Part shown: piece by piece, positions 1 to 8,202 of the stretch
Layout of the letters: every line of letters begins with the position of its first letter
Position numbering within the stretch: position 1 is the first letter of the stretch
Assembly: GCA_964417895.1 (NCBI GenBank)
Contig: CAYQJS010000039.1
Span: 1-54,601 of the forward strand
Direction: 5' to 3'
DNA from: CAYQJS01 sp964417895
Lineage (GTDB): Bacteria > Chloroflexota > UBA6077 > SHYK01
DNA length: 54,601 nt
Translations under genes and position numbers: made by a program
The notes under the pieces: model-generated
Database searches by the model: none
What the model saw: only the letters and a program-made list of their open reading frames with translations
Told to the model about the DNA's origin: nothing

Positions 1-38
1 CCTCTACAGTATTTTCTGCAGCTCCCGTGTCTCACTCA

Positions 39-1580
39 TTATTGGCAGAGAGGGACGATAACCCCGTACATGTCGGTGAGATCATCAAAGATCTCCGTAG
101 TGCTAACGAAAATGCTATCAGGACCTTTGTCGAGAAATCGCGATGGCGTTATCTCAATGTATGGCCAACCAACGGATTCAGAAAGGGCTCTTACTAGCGT
201 TGTTTTCGAGGTGCCCGGTGGACCAAATAGGAGCGCGGATCGACGACCGCTCAGCTTGGTACGAGGGTGCACGGTTATATTTGCAGTCCGTGCAATTTCG
301 TCCTCCAATGCTCTCTTGACCGTAAGGTCATTGCCTCGGATCGTTACCTCAGTATCGATAATGCGATCCCATTCTCGCCTATCACCTCCAACTCGTGAGG
401 GATTCCGTCCTGCGTATTTCGTCAACAGGTTTTCTCGTATTGACTTACTGAGAAGACTATCCAGCCGATATAGAAACATGTGAACAACCGAGGTTGCCCA
501 AGACTCCGGCATTCCGACTCGCATCGATGTTACCTGCTGCCCGGAGTTCCATCCGCGGTACACCTGGGCACCATGCCTGTATGAAAGGCGGTTCTTCTCA
601 CACCAATCCACGGCACGGGTGAGACCATCAAATATTCGGTCGTCTTGGGCTAAGTCGTCACCGAACTCATGAATTACGGCCTCTAAGAGTTCGAAGCTAA
701 AACAATAATTTCCGCCGACGTCAGGGTAGTGAAAGAGAGGGAAATACTTGTTCCAGATTCCGGACTGTGTTTGAAGGACGAACAACTGCCGAATCGCATA
801 GTCGAGTTCCTCTTTAGACGGAATGAGACCTAATACTCCTGATCTCGCGGGGAAGTCTTCGCTGACAGAGATTTTCTGGATTCTGGCAAGAAGGCATGCA
901 CCCATGGCCATCTCGACCGGATCCATCATCACATCGTGGCCGGCCCCTACGCGAGCGAGCTGTTGCCCGAACTCCTTAGAGAAATGTTCGGCGATCCGCT
1001 CCCAAAAGGCTCCGGGGGCTCCGAGCGAAAGATGGTCGAGTGCGTCCACCAGCCAGTACGCGACGGTCGCTGTCGCCGGATAGTTCCCGACCCCAAGATT
1101 GCCCGGCGCATTCGGAACCAATGCCTCCGAAACAATAGATCGCAAGGTTTTTGCGGAGGGCGGGCCCGCTACGCCGGGTTTGTGCCTCCGCTGAAGCAAG
1201 CGGCTCTTGTCAGCATCGCCATCATTTGCCAGAATGCCGGCGGTTCGAGCAACCACCACGGCCGTGAATGCATTGTCGGGCTCCAGACCAGAACTTCTCC
1301 ATTCTGCATTAACTACTTTTCCGAAGGCTTTCACGACTCGGTCGTGCCAGACGGTCTCTCCGTAATAGATTGGCAGGCTGCGGGTCAGTGCCAACGCCAT
1401 TAGGCAGGAGCACGACGTTGCCACCGATACGTCGTTGTTCCGCGAAGCAGAGTCCGGCTTCCGCCGGAAAGTCAGCTGGTCTGTTTGGTGACCAAACGGG
1501 GTCAGATCTTCTAGAACCGACGAGTTTAGTTCGCGTGTGCGTTTGCGCAAACCCCGCAGGTCGGGGAGCCTCTCAGGCAC
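39..1580 (-). CDS. AAA ATPase with large helical N-terminal domain, cut off at Walker B
   Basis: The last gene of the purZ-like operon. It starts at a GTG that overlaps the preceding gene by 8 nt, which suggests translational coupling. Residues 1 to about 430 look all-helical and match no family I can name. A P-loop ATPase region follows with Walker A GPPGTSKTT at 453-461. The segment that should continue into Walker B (hydrophobics then Asp-Glu) instead reads GVIVPLCQ and stops, so the Walker B acidics, sensor 1 and the arginine finger are all missing. The reading frames that follow are closed within a few dozen bases, so this is a deletion or frameshift rather than a short natural protein, unless the family has a split form. 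It is probably inactive as an ATPase as it stands. Base composition is visibly more AT-rich than genes after 5.5 kb. Confidence 0.7.
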   Translation of the reverse strand: MPERLPDLRGLRKRTRELNSSVLEDLTPFGHQTDQLTFRRKPDSASRNNDVSVATSCSCLMALALTRSLPIYYGETVWHDRVVKAFGKVVNAEWRSSGLEPDNAFTAVVVARTAGILANDGDADKSRLLQRRHKPGVAGPPSAKTLRSIVSEALVPNAPGNLGVGNYPATATVAYWLVDALDHLSLGAPGAFWERIAEHFSKEFGQQLARVGAGHDVMMDPVEMAMGACLLARIQKISVSEDFPARSGVLGLIPSKEELDYAIRQLFVLQTQSGIWNKYFPLFHYPDVGGNYCFSFELLEAVIHEFGDDLAQDDRIFDGLTRAVDWCEKNRLSYRHGAQVYRGWNSGQQVTSMRVGMPESWATSVVHMFLYRLDSLLSKSIRENLLTKYAGRNPSRVGGDRREWDRIIDTEVTIRGNDLTVKRALEDEIARTANITVHPRTKLSGRRSALLFGPPGTSKTTLVRALSESVGWPYIEITPSRFLDKGPDSIFVSTTEIFDDLTDMYGVIVPLCQ

Positions 1581-2625
1581 CTATGACCTCTGCGGCGGAG
1601 GATCTGGCGATGGCGTCTAAGCTCCCGAAGCCCGTGCCGAGCCACGCCACTTGAACACCGGTCCCCTGCTCAAGTTCTCTCACGAACTGCCGCGATCTGG
1701 GTGTGAGCGCGCCTTCTTCAAGCACCCGGTGGTTGGCCCAGTCCAGCCGATCAATCCCCATCAAGGCGAGGGCATTTGGGCGGTTGTAGCGGCACGCGGT
1801 CTGGACCAACTCTATATCGAACATCGCGACGCGCCGGATTCTTTTGGTCACGGACGTCCGTTCTGGCATTGGGTCCGGGGCGCCAGAAATGCGCTGGACC
1901 TCTTCCCAGCTTATCTCGTTGTCCAGAGGACCGCTGTTCCCGCCCACGCGGATAGGGAATGTGCGAATCACCATCACGATCGAGGTCACTTGACTTGGAG
2001 AAAGCCCAACCTCGGATATGAAACCAGCCGCCGTCGTATCCCGCGATGTCACGTAAGGGTAGTGGGCGCTGTGCAGAAGTGATAGCCCGAAGCCCTGTGT
2101 TCCCTCAACGATGACGTGACCACCTCGATCGAGATGGTTATGCAAGAGAGTTGCTACAGACTCGACGCGGAAGCGGGCCTGAAGCTGTTCAGAACTGCCC
2201 GCGAGCCGAACGCATCCCGTTCGAGCCATTCGCCGAACTAATGCACTCCCCGTACCCGAGCCTGTGCTGCCAATGGAATCCACAGCGTGCATCTCGTCAC
2301 GACGGTCGCTTTCATCAATTAGGACGGCTCGCGGATCCACGATAAGCCGCTGCTTCTCGATACCAAGACGATCAGCTTCTGTTAGCAGCACATCTTCGTC
2401 GATCGCACATCCTGCGGAGATAAGCAGCATGGCCTTCGGCATGCCAGCGGCACTCGGGACCTGACGCAAGACACGGTCGCAACCGTCGATCCAGGCCGTA
2501 TGCCCCGAGTTTGGTCCCCCGCAACGTACCACCCAGGGCTCCGTCAAACGCGCAGCACTCAACCCAACGGCTTTGCCTTTCCCCTCCGAACCGTACTGCC
2601 CCCCCACTACTACAGTGCAACCCAT
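1573..2625 (-). CDS. PurZ-like adenylosuccinate synthetase homologue (Asp to Ser in the active site)
   Basis: A 350-aa protein of the short adenylosuccinate synthetase type found in archaea and phages (bacterial PurA is about 430 aa). The N-terminal signature is GSEGKGK (residues 12-18), where PurA has GDEGKGK. The general-base Asp is therefore Ser13, read from a TCG codon. The catalytic His of the NAGHT motif is kept (NSGHT, His42). Also present are the IMP-loop-like STGSGTG (120-126), EGTQGFG (174-180), YPYVTS (189-194) and the aspartate loop RVGGNSGP (226-233). The guanine-selecting KxD of PurA reads GxD (290-292), so the phosphoryl donor may not be GTP. In phage PurZ, Ser or Gly at the Asp position goes with use of dGMP to make N6-succinyl-2-amino-dAMP. 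The same reaction here is inference. ATG start; the gene follows the kinase fusion by about 40 nt. Confidence 0.82.
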   Translation of the reverse strand: MGCTVVVGGQYGSEGKGKAVGLSAARLTEPWVVRCGGPNSGHTAWIDGCDRVLRQVPSAAGMPKAMLLISAGCAIDEDVLLTEADRLGIEKQRLIVDPRAVLIDESDRRDEMHAVDSIGSTGSGTGSALVRRMARTGCVRLAGSSEQLQARFRVESVATLLHNHLDRGGHVIVEGTQGFGLSLLHSAHYPYVTSRDTTAAGFISEVGLSPSQVTSIVMVIRTFPIRVGGNSGPLDNEISWEEVQRISGAPDPMPERTSVTKRIRRVAMFDIELVQTACRYNRPNALALMGIDRLDWANHRVLEEGALTPRSRQFVRELEQGTGVQVAWLGTGFGSLDAIARSSAAEVIGA

Positions 2626-2666
2626 TCTCGCCTCCTACCTCCCGAAGACCCCTGGCAAAATGCGCG

Positions 2667-3836
2667 CTACCCTGAACCCTCGCCTGACATAAGCCGACTC
2701 TTTTGGGGTTCGCGAGCCTTGGGTAGCTGGACCGACAGATAGGCCTCCACAGCCCCTTGCACGATTCGATTTACCTCCTCCTGGCTTCTGCCCGTAGTTT
2801 CCACCCGCGCGATCCTTTGGGGGAACCTAACGCTGAGTTGCTCAAAAGCGTCCATCACAGCAAACAAACGTTCACGCTCGTCATGGGTCGGAACTGGCCT
2901 CCCTTGGTACTGGCGACGGCGGAGCAATTCGTCGAACTCCGCCATGAGCAAAATGGTCAGCCCAGGTAAATCAATGAACCCAAACGATTCAAGCAGCATC
3001 TCCTCAGCCAGAAGAAACTCGAACGCCTTGCCGAACTCTCGTGCTTTGCCAAGCTCTTGGCTGTCCCCGCTAAGCCCCACCGCCTCATACGCAAGCCAGC
3101 TGTCGATGAAGCGGTCTGCCACGACGAAGCGGCCTTGCTTGAAAGCCGGTTCAATGGTGCGACGCCAATTGTCGACGCGACCTGCGAGGAAGAGGAGGGC
3201 CTCAGCACGCTGAGTCAACCGCGCGTGGCCCAGGAAAATCTCGCTGATTTGATGCCAGGGGTCTAAGTGCCAAGGTGGATCGCTTACCCGCTCGACTGTG
3301 GTTCCTGAAAAGAGCTTCTCAAGCCACTCAGCTAGTGCTCTGGCCACAGCAGACTTCCCCACGTGATCCGGTCCCTCTATCGCAATTAGGTGACTGCGGC
3401 GGTGGCCCACGGCCTGGAGGTGCGCCATGAGCAATCCCCGCACCATCTGCGGGATTGCCTTAGGCGAAGAAAAGTAGTTGATTCCGCCACGGACGGCCAG
3501 GTGCCCACGCACCATGCGGGAGACGTCTGTTCCCTTTCTTGCCAGTCCGAAAACTGGGATGCCCCTCAGAAGAGCATGCTGAATCTCAATTCCGACACCG
3601 TGTGACGGCACGGAGACTTCGGCGACGACCGCGACGCAGCTGTTGATGGCTGAAAGATTCGCTTCGAGAACCCTTGATGGAGGGATCTCGGCTTCGCGTG
3701 GCCCTGTATCCTCGTAAGGCAAATAAGCTTCAAACCCGGCGAGTACGCATCCTTCGCGAACCCTACGGTAGACGGCATAGTCTGCCGCCTTCGCTCCCGT
3801 TAGGGCTCCTGCTATGTACACTCGGCGGCGCAGCAT
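2667..3836 (-). CDS. Nucleoside 2-deoxyribosyltransferase-like / thymidylate kinase-like fusion
   Basis: A 389-aa two-domain protein. Residues 1-140 resemble nucleoside 2-deoxyribosyltransferases: VYIAGALTG at the N terminus and GVGIEIQHA with the candidate nucleophile Glu84. Residues 148-370 form a dTMP-kinase-like domain with P-loop EGPDHVGKS (154-162) and ADRFIDSWLAY (240-250), the DR(Y/F)xxSxxAY motif that binds the nucleoside monophosphate. The longer frame opens at 3998, but the ATG at 3836 is preferred. It has AGGA about 8 nt upstream, begins just before the IAGALTG strand, and lies 19 nt after the stop of the flavoprotein gene. The fusion could exchange or remove a base on a deoxynucleoside and phosphorylate a deoxynucleotide. 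Next to a PurZ-like enzyme this suggests work on an unusual purine deoxynucleotide, but the real substrates are unknown. Confidence 0.78.
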   Translation of the reverse strand: MLRRRVYIAGALTGAKAADYAVYRRVREGCVLAGFEAYLPYEDTGPREAEIPPSRVLEANLSAINSCVAVVAEVSVPSHGVGIEIQHALLRGIPVFGLARKGTDVSRMVRGHLAVRGGINYFSSPKAIPQMVRGLLMAHLQAVGHRRSHLIAIEGPDHVGKSAVARALAEWLEKLFSGTTVERVSDPPWHLDPWHQISEIFLGHARLTQRAEALLFLAGRVDNWRRTIEPAFKQGRFVVADRFIDSWLAYEAVGLSGDSQELGKAREFGKAFEFLLAEEMLLESFGFIDLPGLTILLMAEFDELLRRRQYQGRPVPTHDERERLFAVMDAFEQLSVRFPQRIARVETTGRSQEEVNRIVQGAVEAYLSVQLPKAREPQKSRLMSGEGSG

Positions 3837-3855
3837 GAGATCCTGGGAGGTAATC

Positions 3856-5241
3856 TCAGAATCTCCACGAAAGCTGCGTCGGACGCCGGCTGACGATCTG
3901 TTGAGCAACTTGAATACCGGATGCAGCTGCGGGGAGCACACCCGAAGTCCATCCCGAACCGTCGCCGACACACCAGAGGCCCGGAGTGCCTTTGACACGG
4001 AAGTATGGTTCGATCGTAACCCTGGGGCTTAGCCATTCTGCCGAAACCGCGTACACCATGGAGCCGCGGGTTGCGATGCCCGGCGCGTGCACCGACAATC
4101 TACGGATGAGGTTCTGGATTCCGGCCACCGCTTCGGGAGGCAGGATGAGCCGGAGGTCACTCTCTTTTGTATTGCCTAGGGTTGGAGCAAAGCGTGACCC
4201 GCAGTCCGGGAGATCAGTCGTCCCAAGGAAGTCCGCAAGCGTCATGGCTAATGGCCGGTCGGAGGAGGCGTTTCTCGCTCGCTCCGCGACCCGGTCGTAG
4301 ATTCTATCTGCGGTGGCATCAAAATGGTACAGGAGATTCATGCTCGACGCCTCAGTCTTATCATCCCGAGTAGCGTGGGCGTCAATTAGGCATCTGTCAT
4401 CCAGGAAATAGGAAATAACTCGTCCTTTGTGAACGAAACAGTGCGTCTTGGCGTAGGAACGATCATCGTAGAGCTTGATTTTGGGATTTTCTCCGAGTTC
4501 ACGAATCTGCTCACCGCCCCAACTGGGGAACTCCAAACGAACCCCGATATCGAGCTTATTTGGCGAGCTAGGGAGTTCGATGCTCAGCGAGTTGAGCCAC
4601 TGCGCTCCTGACCTTCCAACGGCTAATACGACTTGGTCGCACGACAGTTCATGCGATCCAGTTTGATTCTCATAAACGACACGGAACCGATCAACATCCC
4701 CAAAGCGGATGTCCTTGACGCGTGACCGATACTTGATCTGCACGCCGCGGCCACGCGTCTCTGCCACGAGCGACCCGACGTATCTCTGCGCCAGCCTGCT
4801 GCCCAGCGGCCGCACGGGGTAGCTCTCCAGTTCCAGACCATCTTGCTCCATTCGATCAGTCGCAGCCTTCAAAGCGAAGGGGTTCGGGGCCGAGCGTCGC
4901 ACTTCATCGCCAAGGCGCACCAGCGTATCGAAGATCCGCAGATCGATCGCATCGATCACTCGCGGATACCAGCCGCTCATATTAGGCGGGAACTGGGCAC
5001 CTGCCGTAGGCGAAATACATAGCTTCGCGTCAACCAAGAACCCTGGGCCGCCCTCACCCTTCAGGACAAATTCGGGGTCGAACTGGCGCGTAGCACCGGG
5101 CAGGAAGCGGTCTTCGACTGGCGGCCCGTCTTCCAGCAGCACGACGCTCGCGGGGCAAGCTTTGCTGCGCCCCAATCGATTTGCGCAGAACAAGCCGGCA
5201 GGCCCGGCCCCGACTATAACGAGGCGCTCGTCAGACCTCAC
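3856..5241 (-). CDS. FAD-dependent dehydrogenase, COG2509-like
   Basis: A 461-aa flavoprotein and first gene of the purZ-like operon. The dinucleotide-binding motif GAGPAGLF is at residues 11-18, followed by an acidic strand end (VVLLED). GVRLEFP in the middle and the C-terminal CVGDGSGWTSGVLPAAASG are typical of the uncharacterised FAD-dependent dehydrogenases of COG2509. The start is a GTG with only a weak GGGAAG upstream. An 11-bp perfect inverted repeat lies 36 nt before the start. The redox substrate is not evident. Its position at the head of an operon of nucleotide enzymes makes a role in oxidising or reducing a modified base or nucleoside possible, but nothing in the sequence proves it. 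Confidence 0.75.
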   Translation of the reverse strand: MRSDERLVIVGAGPAGLFCANRLGRSKACPASVVLLEDGPPVEDRFLPGATRQFDPEFVLKGEGGPGFLVDAKLCISPTAGAQFPPNMSGWYPRVIDAIDLRIFDTLVRLGDEVRRSAPNPFALKAATDRMEQDGLELESYPVRPLGSRLAQRYVGSLVAETRGRGVQIKYRSRVKDIRFGDVDRFRVVYENQTGSHELSCDQVVLAVGRSGAQWLNSLSIELPSSPNKLDIGVRLEFPSWGGEQIRELGENPKIKLYDDRSYAKTHCFVHKGRVISYFLDDRCLIDAHATRDDKTEASSMNLLYHFDATADRIYDRVAERARNASSDRPLAMTLADFLGTTDLPDCGSRFAPTLGNTKESDLRLILPPEAVAGIQNLIRRLSVHAPGIATRGSMVYAVSAEWLSPRVTIEPYFRVKGTPGLWCVGDGSGWTSGVLPAAASGIQVAQQIVSRRPTQLSWRF

Positions 5242-5276
5242 GTTCGGCTTCCCAGAGGTATCTATGCGACCATCCA

Positions 5277-5301
5277 GCTTTCAGTCGGCCCGACTGAAAG
5301 C
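5277..5301. promoter_or_regulatory. Perfect inverted repeat upstream of the purZ-like operon
   Basis: Two perfect 11-nt arms (GCTTTCAGTCG and CGACTGAAAGC) around a 3-nt centre, 36 nt upstream of the flavoprotein start. The position fits an operator or a 5'-leader hairpin. The rest of the 267-bp gap to the next gene (5242-5508) holds no gene that I can support. Confidence 0.5.
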
Positions 5302-5508
5302 AATACAGTGCGCCCTTGATCAACTACCGGCAGGCTCGCCCAGCCGACAGGCTCCGACGGTGGACACGATAAGCCTGAATGGCCCTTCGTAACGCGGCCG
5401 CGTTCCCTCGTAAGGGGATCGAGTGGTGGGCTGCGGTCATATTACATTCGCCCCAACCACGCTCGCGAACAACCAGGCAACAGGGGGAAGACGCCATTAA
5501 ATGCCTCG

Positions 5509-6759
5509 TCACGGATAAGGTACCCTGAAGTCCGAGTCATAGTCCTCGGGGACTGCCATCTGGTGGGAGAGCATGATCTCCTTCCGTGTTCTGGCAGACT
5601 CCCGGATCGCCAGGGAGACCTCCAGTGTTCCTATTCCCCACTCGCCCGTGTGGAACATGGGCTTGCCCTGGACCACCGCGGCGTAGAACTCTTCGAGCTC
5701 GGCCCGCCGCTGTCCCGCCCCCATAAGGTGGCTCCATTCCGGATTCACGCCGAGGTCGTGGAGCCCCGTGTCGTCGTAGACGTAGATCCCTTCGCCCGAA
5801 TGGCGCATGTCGCCCCGCGTGCACGTCGCTACCACCAGGCCAAGGTCCTCCGGCACCCATCTCCGCCGACTGCTCGTCCGGAAGGTGGCCGTCTCGGCGC
5901 TCCCACCGATACGCAGCGCCTGCTTGTCCTCCTCCTCGTCGCGCGTCCCGGTCTGCATCTGCCGCCGGACCTCAACCCTCTGCTCCAGCGTGTAGCGCTG
6001 CTTGCTTTCGCCCCAGGGCGCCAGCTCCGCGCCCATGAAGTAGCCGTAGCCGTTGTGCATGATGGTGCAGGGCATCCCATTCTCGAATTCGAGGTAGGCG
6101 GTGTAGTAGCCGGGGATCTGCCGCTCCGGCATCCATTGGCCGACGCTTGCGCGCACGCTCCGGACCTTCCCACCGCCCAGCAGCCGCACCGTGTCTGCCT
6201 GGTGGGGGACCTGACGATAGACCATTCCGCCTCCCTGGTTCGGGTCTAGCTCCTCGGCTGAGCGCGGCCGCAGCATCCAGTCGGTATAGGCCCAGAGGTG
6301 AAGCGCCTCCAGCTTGCCGATGGCCCCTGAGCTGATGATCTTGCGCATCGCGCGGATCGGATACGTGTAGGCGCGGGTGTGGCCGGCCAGGAGCATGCGG
6401 CCGTTCTTCTCCGCCGCTTCCACCATCGCCTCGGCCTCCTCGATCGAGAGGGCCATAGGCTTCTCGACCACCACGTGCTTGCCGTGCTCCAAGGCGTAAA
6501 TCGTGTGCGGCGCGTGGAAGCGGTTGGGCGTCGAGACCCAGATGGCCTCCACGTCGGGGTTGGCGCACAGCGTCTCGATGCCGTCGTAGACCTGCGCTTC
6601 CGGGTAGCGCTCCTTGAAGCGCTGGCGCGTCATGGGATTGACGTCCGCGCCGGCGTAGAGGTCGATCTCGGGCATCGACTCCATGGCGGGGAGGATCTCG
6701 GTGCCGCCCACGCCGACGCCGATCATGCCCATCTTCAGCATTCTGGTCTGGATCGCCAT
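5509..6759 (-). CDS. Gfo/Idh/MocA family NAD(P)-dependent oxidoreductase
   Basis: A 416-aa cytoplasmic oxidoreductase. The N-terminal Rossmann fold begins with GMIGVGVGGTE near residue 12. The family motif EKPMALS follows at about residue 100, where the Lys takes part in catalysis. Next comes the alpha/beta C-terminal substrate domain. The family oxidises or reduces sugars, inositols and related hydroxy compounds; the substrate cannot be told here. The ATG has GGGAGG just upstream. It lies 40 nt downstream of the Asp-box protein on the same strand, so the two are probably cotranscribed. GC content rises sharply compared with 39-5241. Confidence 0.88.
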   Translation of the reverse strand: MAIQTRMLKMGMIGVGVGGTEILPAMESMPEIDLYAGADVNPMTRQRFKERYPEAQVYDGIETLCANPDVEAIWVSTPNRFHAPHTIYALEHGKHVVVEKPMALSIEEAEAMVEAAEKNGRMLLAGHTRAYTYPIRAMRKIISSGAIGKLEALHLWAYTDWMLRPRSAEELDPNQGGGMVYRQVPHQADTVRLLGGGKVRSVRASVGQWMPERQIPGYYTAYLEFENGMPCTIMHNGYGYFMGAELAPWGESKQRYTLEQRVEVRRQMQTGTRDEEEDKQALRIGGSAETATFRTSSRRRWVPEDLGLVVATCTRGDMRHSGEGIYVYDDTGLHDLGVNPEWSHLMGAGQRRAELEEFYAAVVQGKPMFHTGEWGIGTLEVSLAIRESARTRKEIMLSHQMAVPEDYDSDFRVPYP

Positions 6760-6799
6760 TCCTGCCTCCCCCTCTTCTTTGGCCTGGCCGAACTGCGCT

Positions 6800-7816
6800 C
6801 TAACGCCGCGCGACTCTCAGGCTGGTGATCGGCGGGAGGCCACCCAGGATCTGTCGGAACGACTCCCCGCCATCCTCGCTCATCCACACCGAGCCATCGG
6901 TCATGCCCACGAAGAAAGCATCAGGGTCTTCGGGGTCGCCGGCCGTGGCGCGGGGCGCGGCGGTGAAGTGCTCAGGGAGGCCTCCCGTCAGCTTCTGCCA
7001 CGAGTCGGCTCGATTCTCGCTGCGGAAGAACGACGCGTCGGCCCCTTCCGGGCGCCGCCACCCCGGTGGAGGCACGGCAGCCGCCGCGGTGAAAAAGACG
7101 CGGGGCCGCGCAGGGTGGACGACCATCGGCGCCAGGTAGCGGCAGCTCAGGCCCTGCGAGCACTCGCTCCACGAATCGCCACCATCCTGGCTGCGGTAGA
7201 AACCGTTGCCGCTGGTCGCGACGATGGTTGCTGGATCGTCGGGCATGATGTTGATGTAATGCAGGTCGAACTCGACGCCATCTTTCAGGTTCTGCCAGGT
7301 TGTGCCACCATCGCGCGTGCGAATCGCCCAACCCTCCTCCACCGAGCCGAAGATGAGCGACGGATCCTCCGCGTACAGCCCGAGCCCTTTGACGTGCGCG
7401 ACGTGGGGCGGGTTGGGGAAGGTCCATTCCTTGGTGGTGGGCAACGTTCTCAGCTGCTCGCACTCAGTCCACGTGTCGCCTCGATCGGCGCTTTTGAAGA
7501 TCGCCGCGGGGCCCGTTCCGACGATCAGCTCGCCGGTCCGCGGGTGCTGGTCGAGGGACCATATCTCCTTGTAGACGATGCCATCGTTGATCTCCCGCCA
7601 CGTGCCGCCGCCATCCTCGCTCCGGAACATTCCGCCACGGTTAGTTCCCGCGTAAAGGCGGCGAGGATCGTCGCGGTCGACGACGAGCGGGGCGCGCACG
7701 GTTCCCTTCCCCTGGAGCCCCGCGACGCTGGCCTCGTAGCGGTCCCCGTCGGGCGCTGCGCGATACAGGCCTTCGGCGGTGCCCACGAACATGACGCGAT
7801 CGGATGCATTTGCCAT
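6800..7816 (-). CDS. BNR/Asp-box repeat beta-propeller protein
   Basis: A 338-aa protein built of sialidase-type Asp-box repeats (SxDxGxTW). I see six: SEDGGGTW, SADRGDTW, TRDGGTTW, SQDGGDSW, the degenerate SENRADSW and SEDGGESF, consistent with a propeller. It lacks the N-terminal RIP motif and other catalytic residues of a true sialidase, so it is better called an exo-alpha-sialidase-like or sortilin-like propeller. No signal peptide is seen. The start at 7816 is set by AGGAGG 8 nt upstream; the longer frame reads into the 177-bp repeat element and is not genuine. It sits just upstream of the Gfo/Idh/MocA gene. Confidence 0.82.
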   Translation of the reverse strand: MANASDRVMFVGTAEGLYRAAPDGDRYEASVAGLQGKGTVRAPLVVDRDDPRRLYAGTNRGGMFRSEDGGGTWREINDGIVYKEIWSLDQHPRTGELIVGTGPAAIFKSADRGDTWTECEQLRTLPTTKEWTFPNPPHVAHVKGLGLYAEDPSLIFGSVEEGWAIRTRDGGTTWQNLKDGVEFDLHYINIMPDDPATIVATSGNGFYRSQDGGDSWSECSQGLSCRYLAPMVVHPARPRVFFTAAAAVPPPGWRRPEGADASFFRSENRADSWQKLTGGLPEHFTAAPRATAGDPEDPDAFFVGMTDGSVWMSEDGGESFRQILGGLPPITSLRVARR

Positions 7817-7978
7817 CGGATCCCTCCTGGCCTGAGGTTCTGTCCTGGAGCAGCTCAGCCCCAAATGACCAGTGTAGCGCGCAATATACTTGCGTGAAAG
7901 GCCGACTCTGGGGCTGGGAGAGTCCGGAGGGGTGCCGCGGCGGTTCGAACCCCGCAGCCCAGATAGGGGCGCCAGCGT

Positions 7979-8155
7979 GTGCCCCAAGTTAGTGCGCTCG
8001 TGGGGAGACGCCCTCACCCCAACCCTCTCCCAGAGGGAGAGGGGGCAGCCGAATCGCCTCTCCCTCTGGGAGAGGCCGGCCGCAGCCCGCGAGAGCGGGC
8101 AAGGACGGGTGAGGGCGTGACTCCGGCGGGCGCAGCGCACTAAGTCAGGGGACAC
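7979..8155 (+). mobile_element. 177-bp MITE-like element, copy A
   Basis: A non-coding element with imperfect terminal inverted repeats (GTGCCCCAAGTTAGTGCGC at the left, the complement of GTGTCCCCTGACTTAGTGC at the right). Internally it has nested CTCTCCC/GGGAGAG palindromes and a CTCACCC/GGGTGAG pair. An inverted copy of exactly the same length at 16087-16263 appears identical by eye. There is no transposase and no clear target-site duplication. It could also be read as a large REP/BIME-type element. Confidence 0.75.
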
Positions 8156-8173
8156 CCGGGGCGCCACGTTTCG

Positions 8174-8202
8174 TTGCGTGGGCCCCGGAGCCAGCTTAGA
8201 AT
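8174..8202 (+). promoter_or_regulatory. Candidate sigma-70 promoter for the molybdenum hydroxylase genes
   Basis: TTGCGT at 8174-8179, a 17-nt spacer and TAGAAT at 8197-8202 (five of six matches to the -10 consensus). It lies immediately outside repeat copy A and about 75 nt before the small-subunit start. Confidence 0.45.

Noticed and set aside
1573..2625. Housekeeping purA
   Set aside because: It is too short for bacterial PurA and has Ser at the catalytic Asp, and it lies in an AT-rich operon with unusual partners.
7911..7961. A possible tRNA gene
   Set aside because: About 50 nt between the paired ends, with no D-arm or anticodon arm, so it cannot fold as a complete tRNA. It is kept only as a low-interest finding.
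7817..8167. N-terminal extension of the Asp-box protein
   Set aside because: The extra about 115 residues are translated from the 177-bp element. A strong AGGAGG marks the ATG at 7816 instead.
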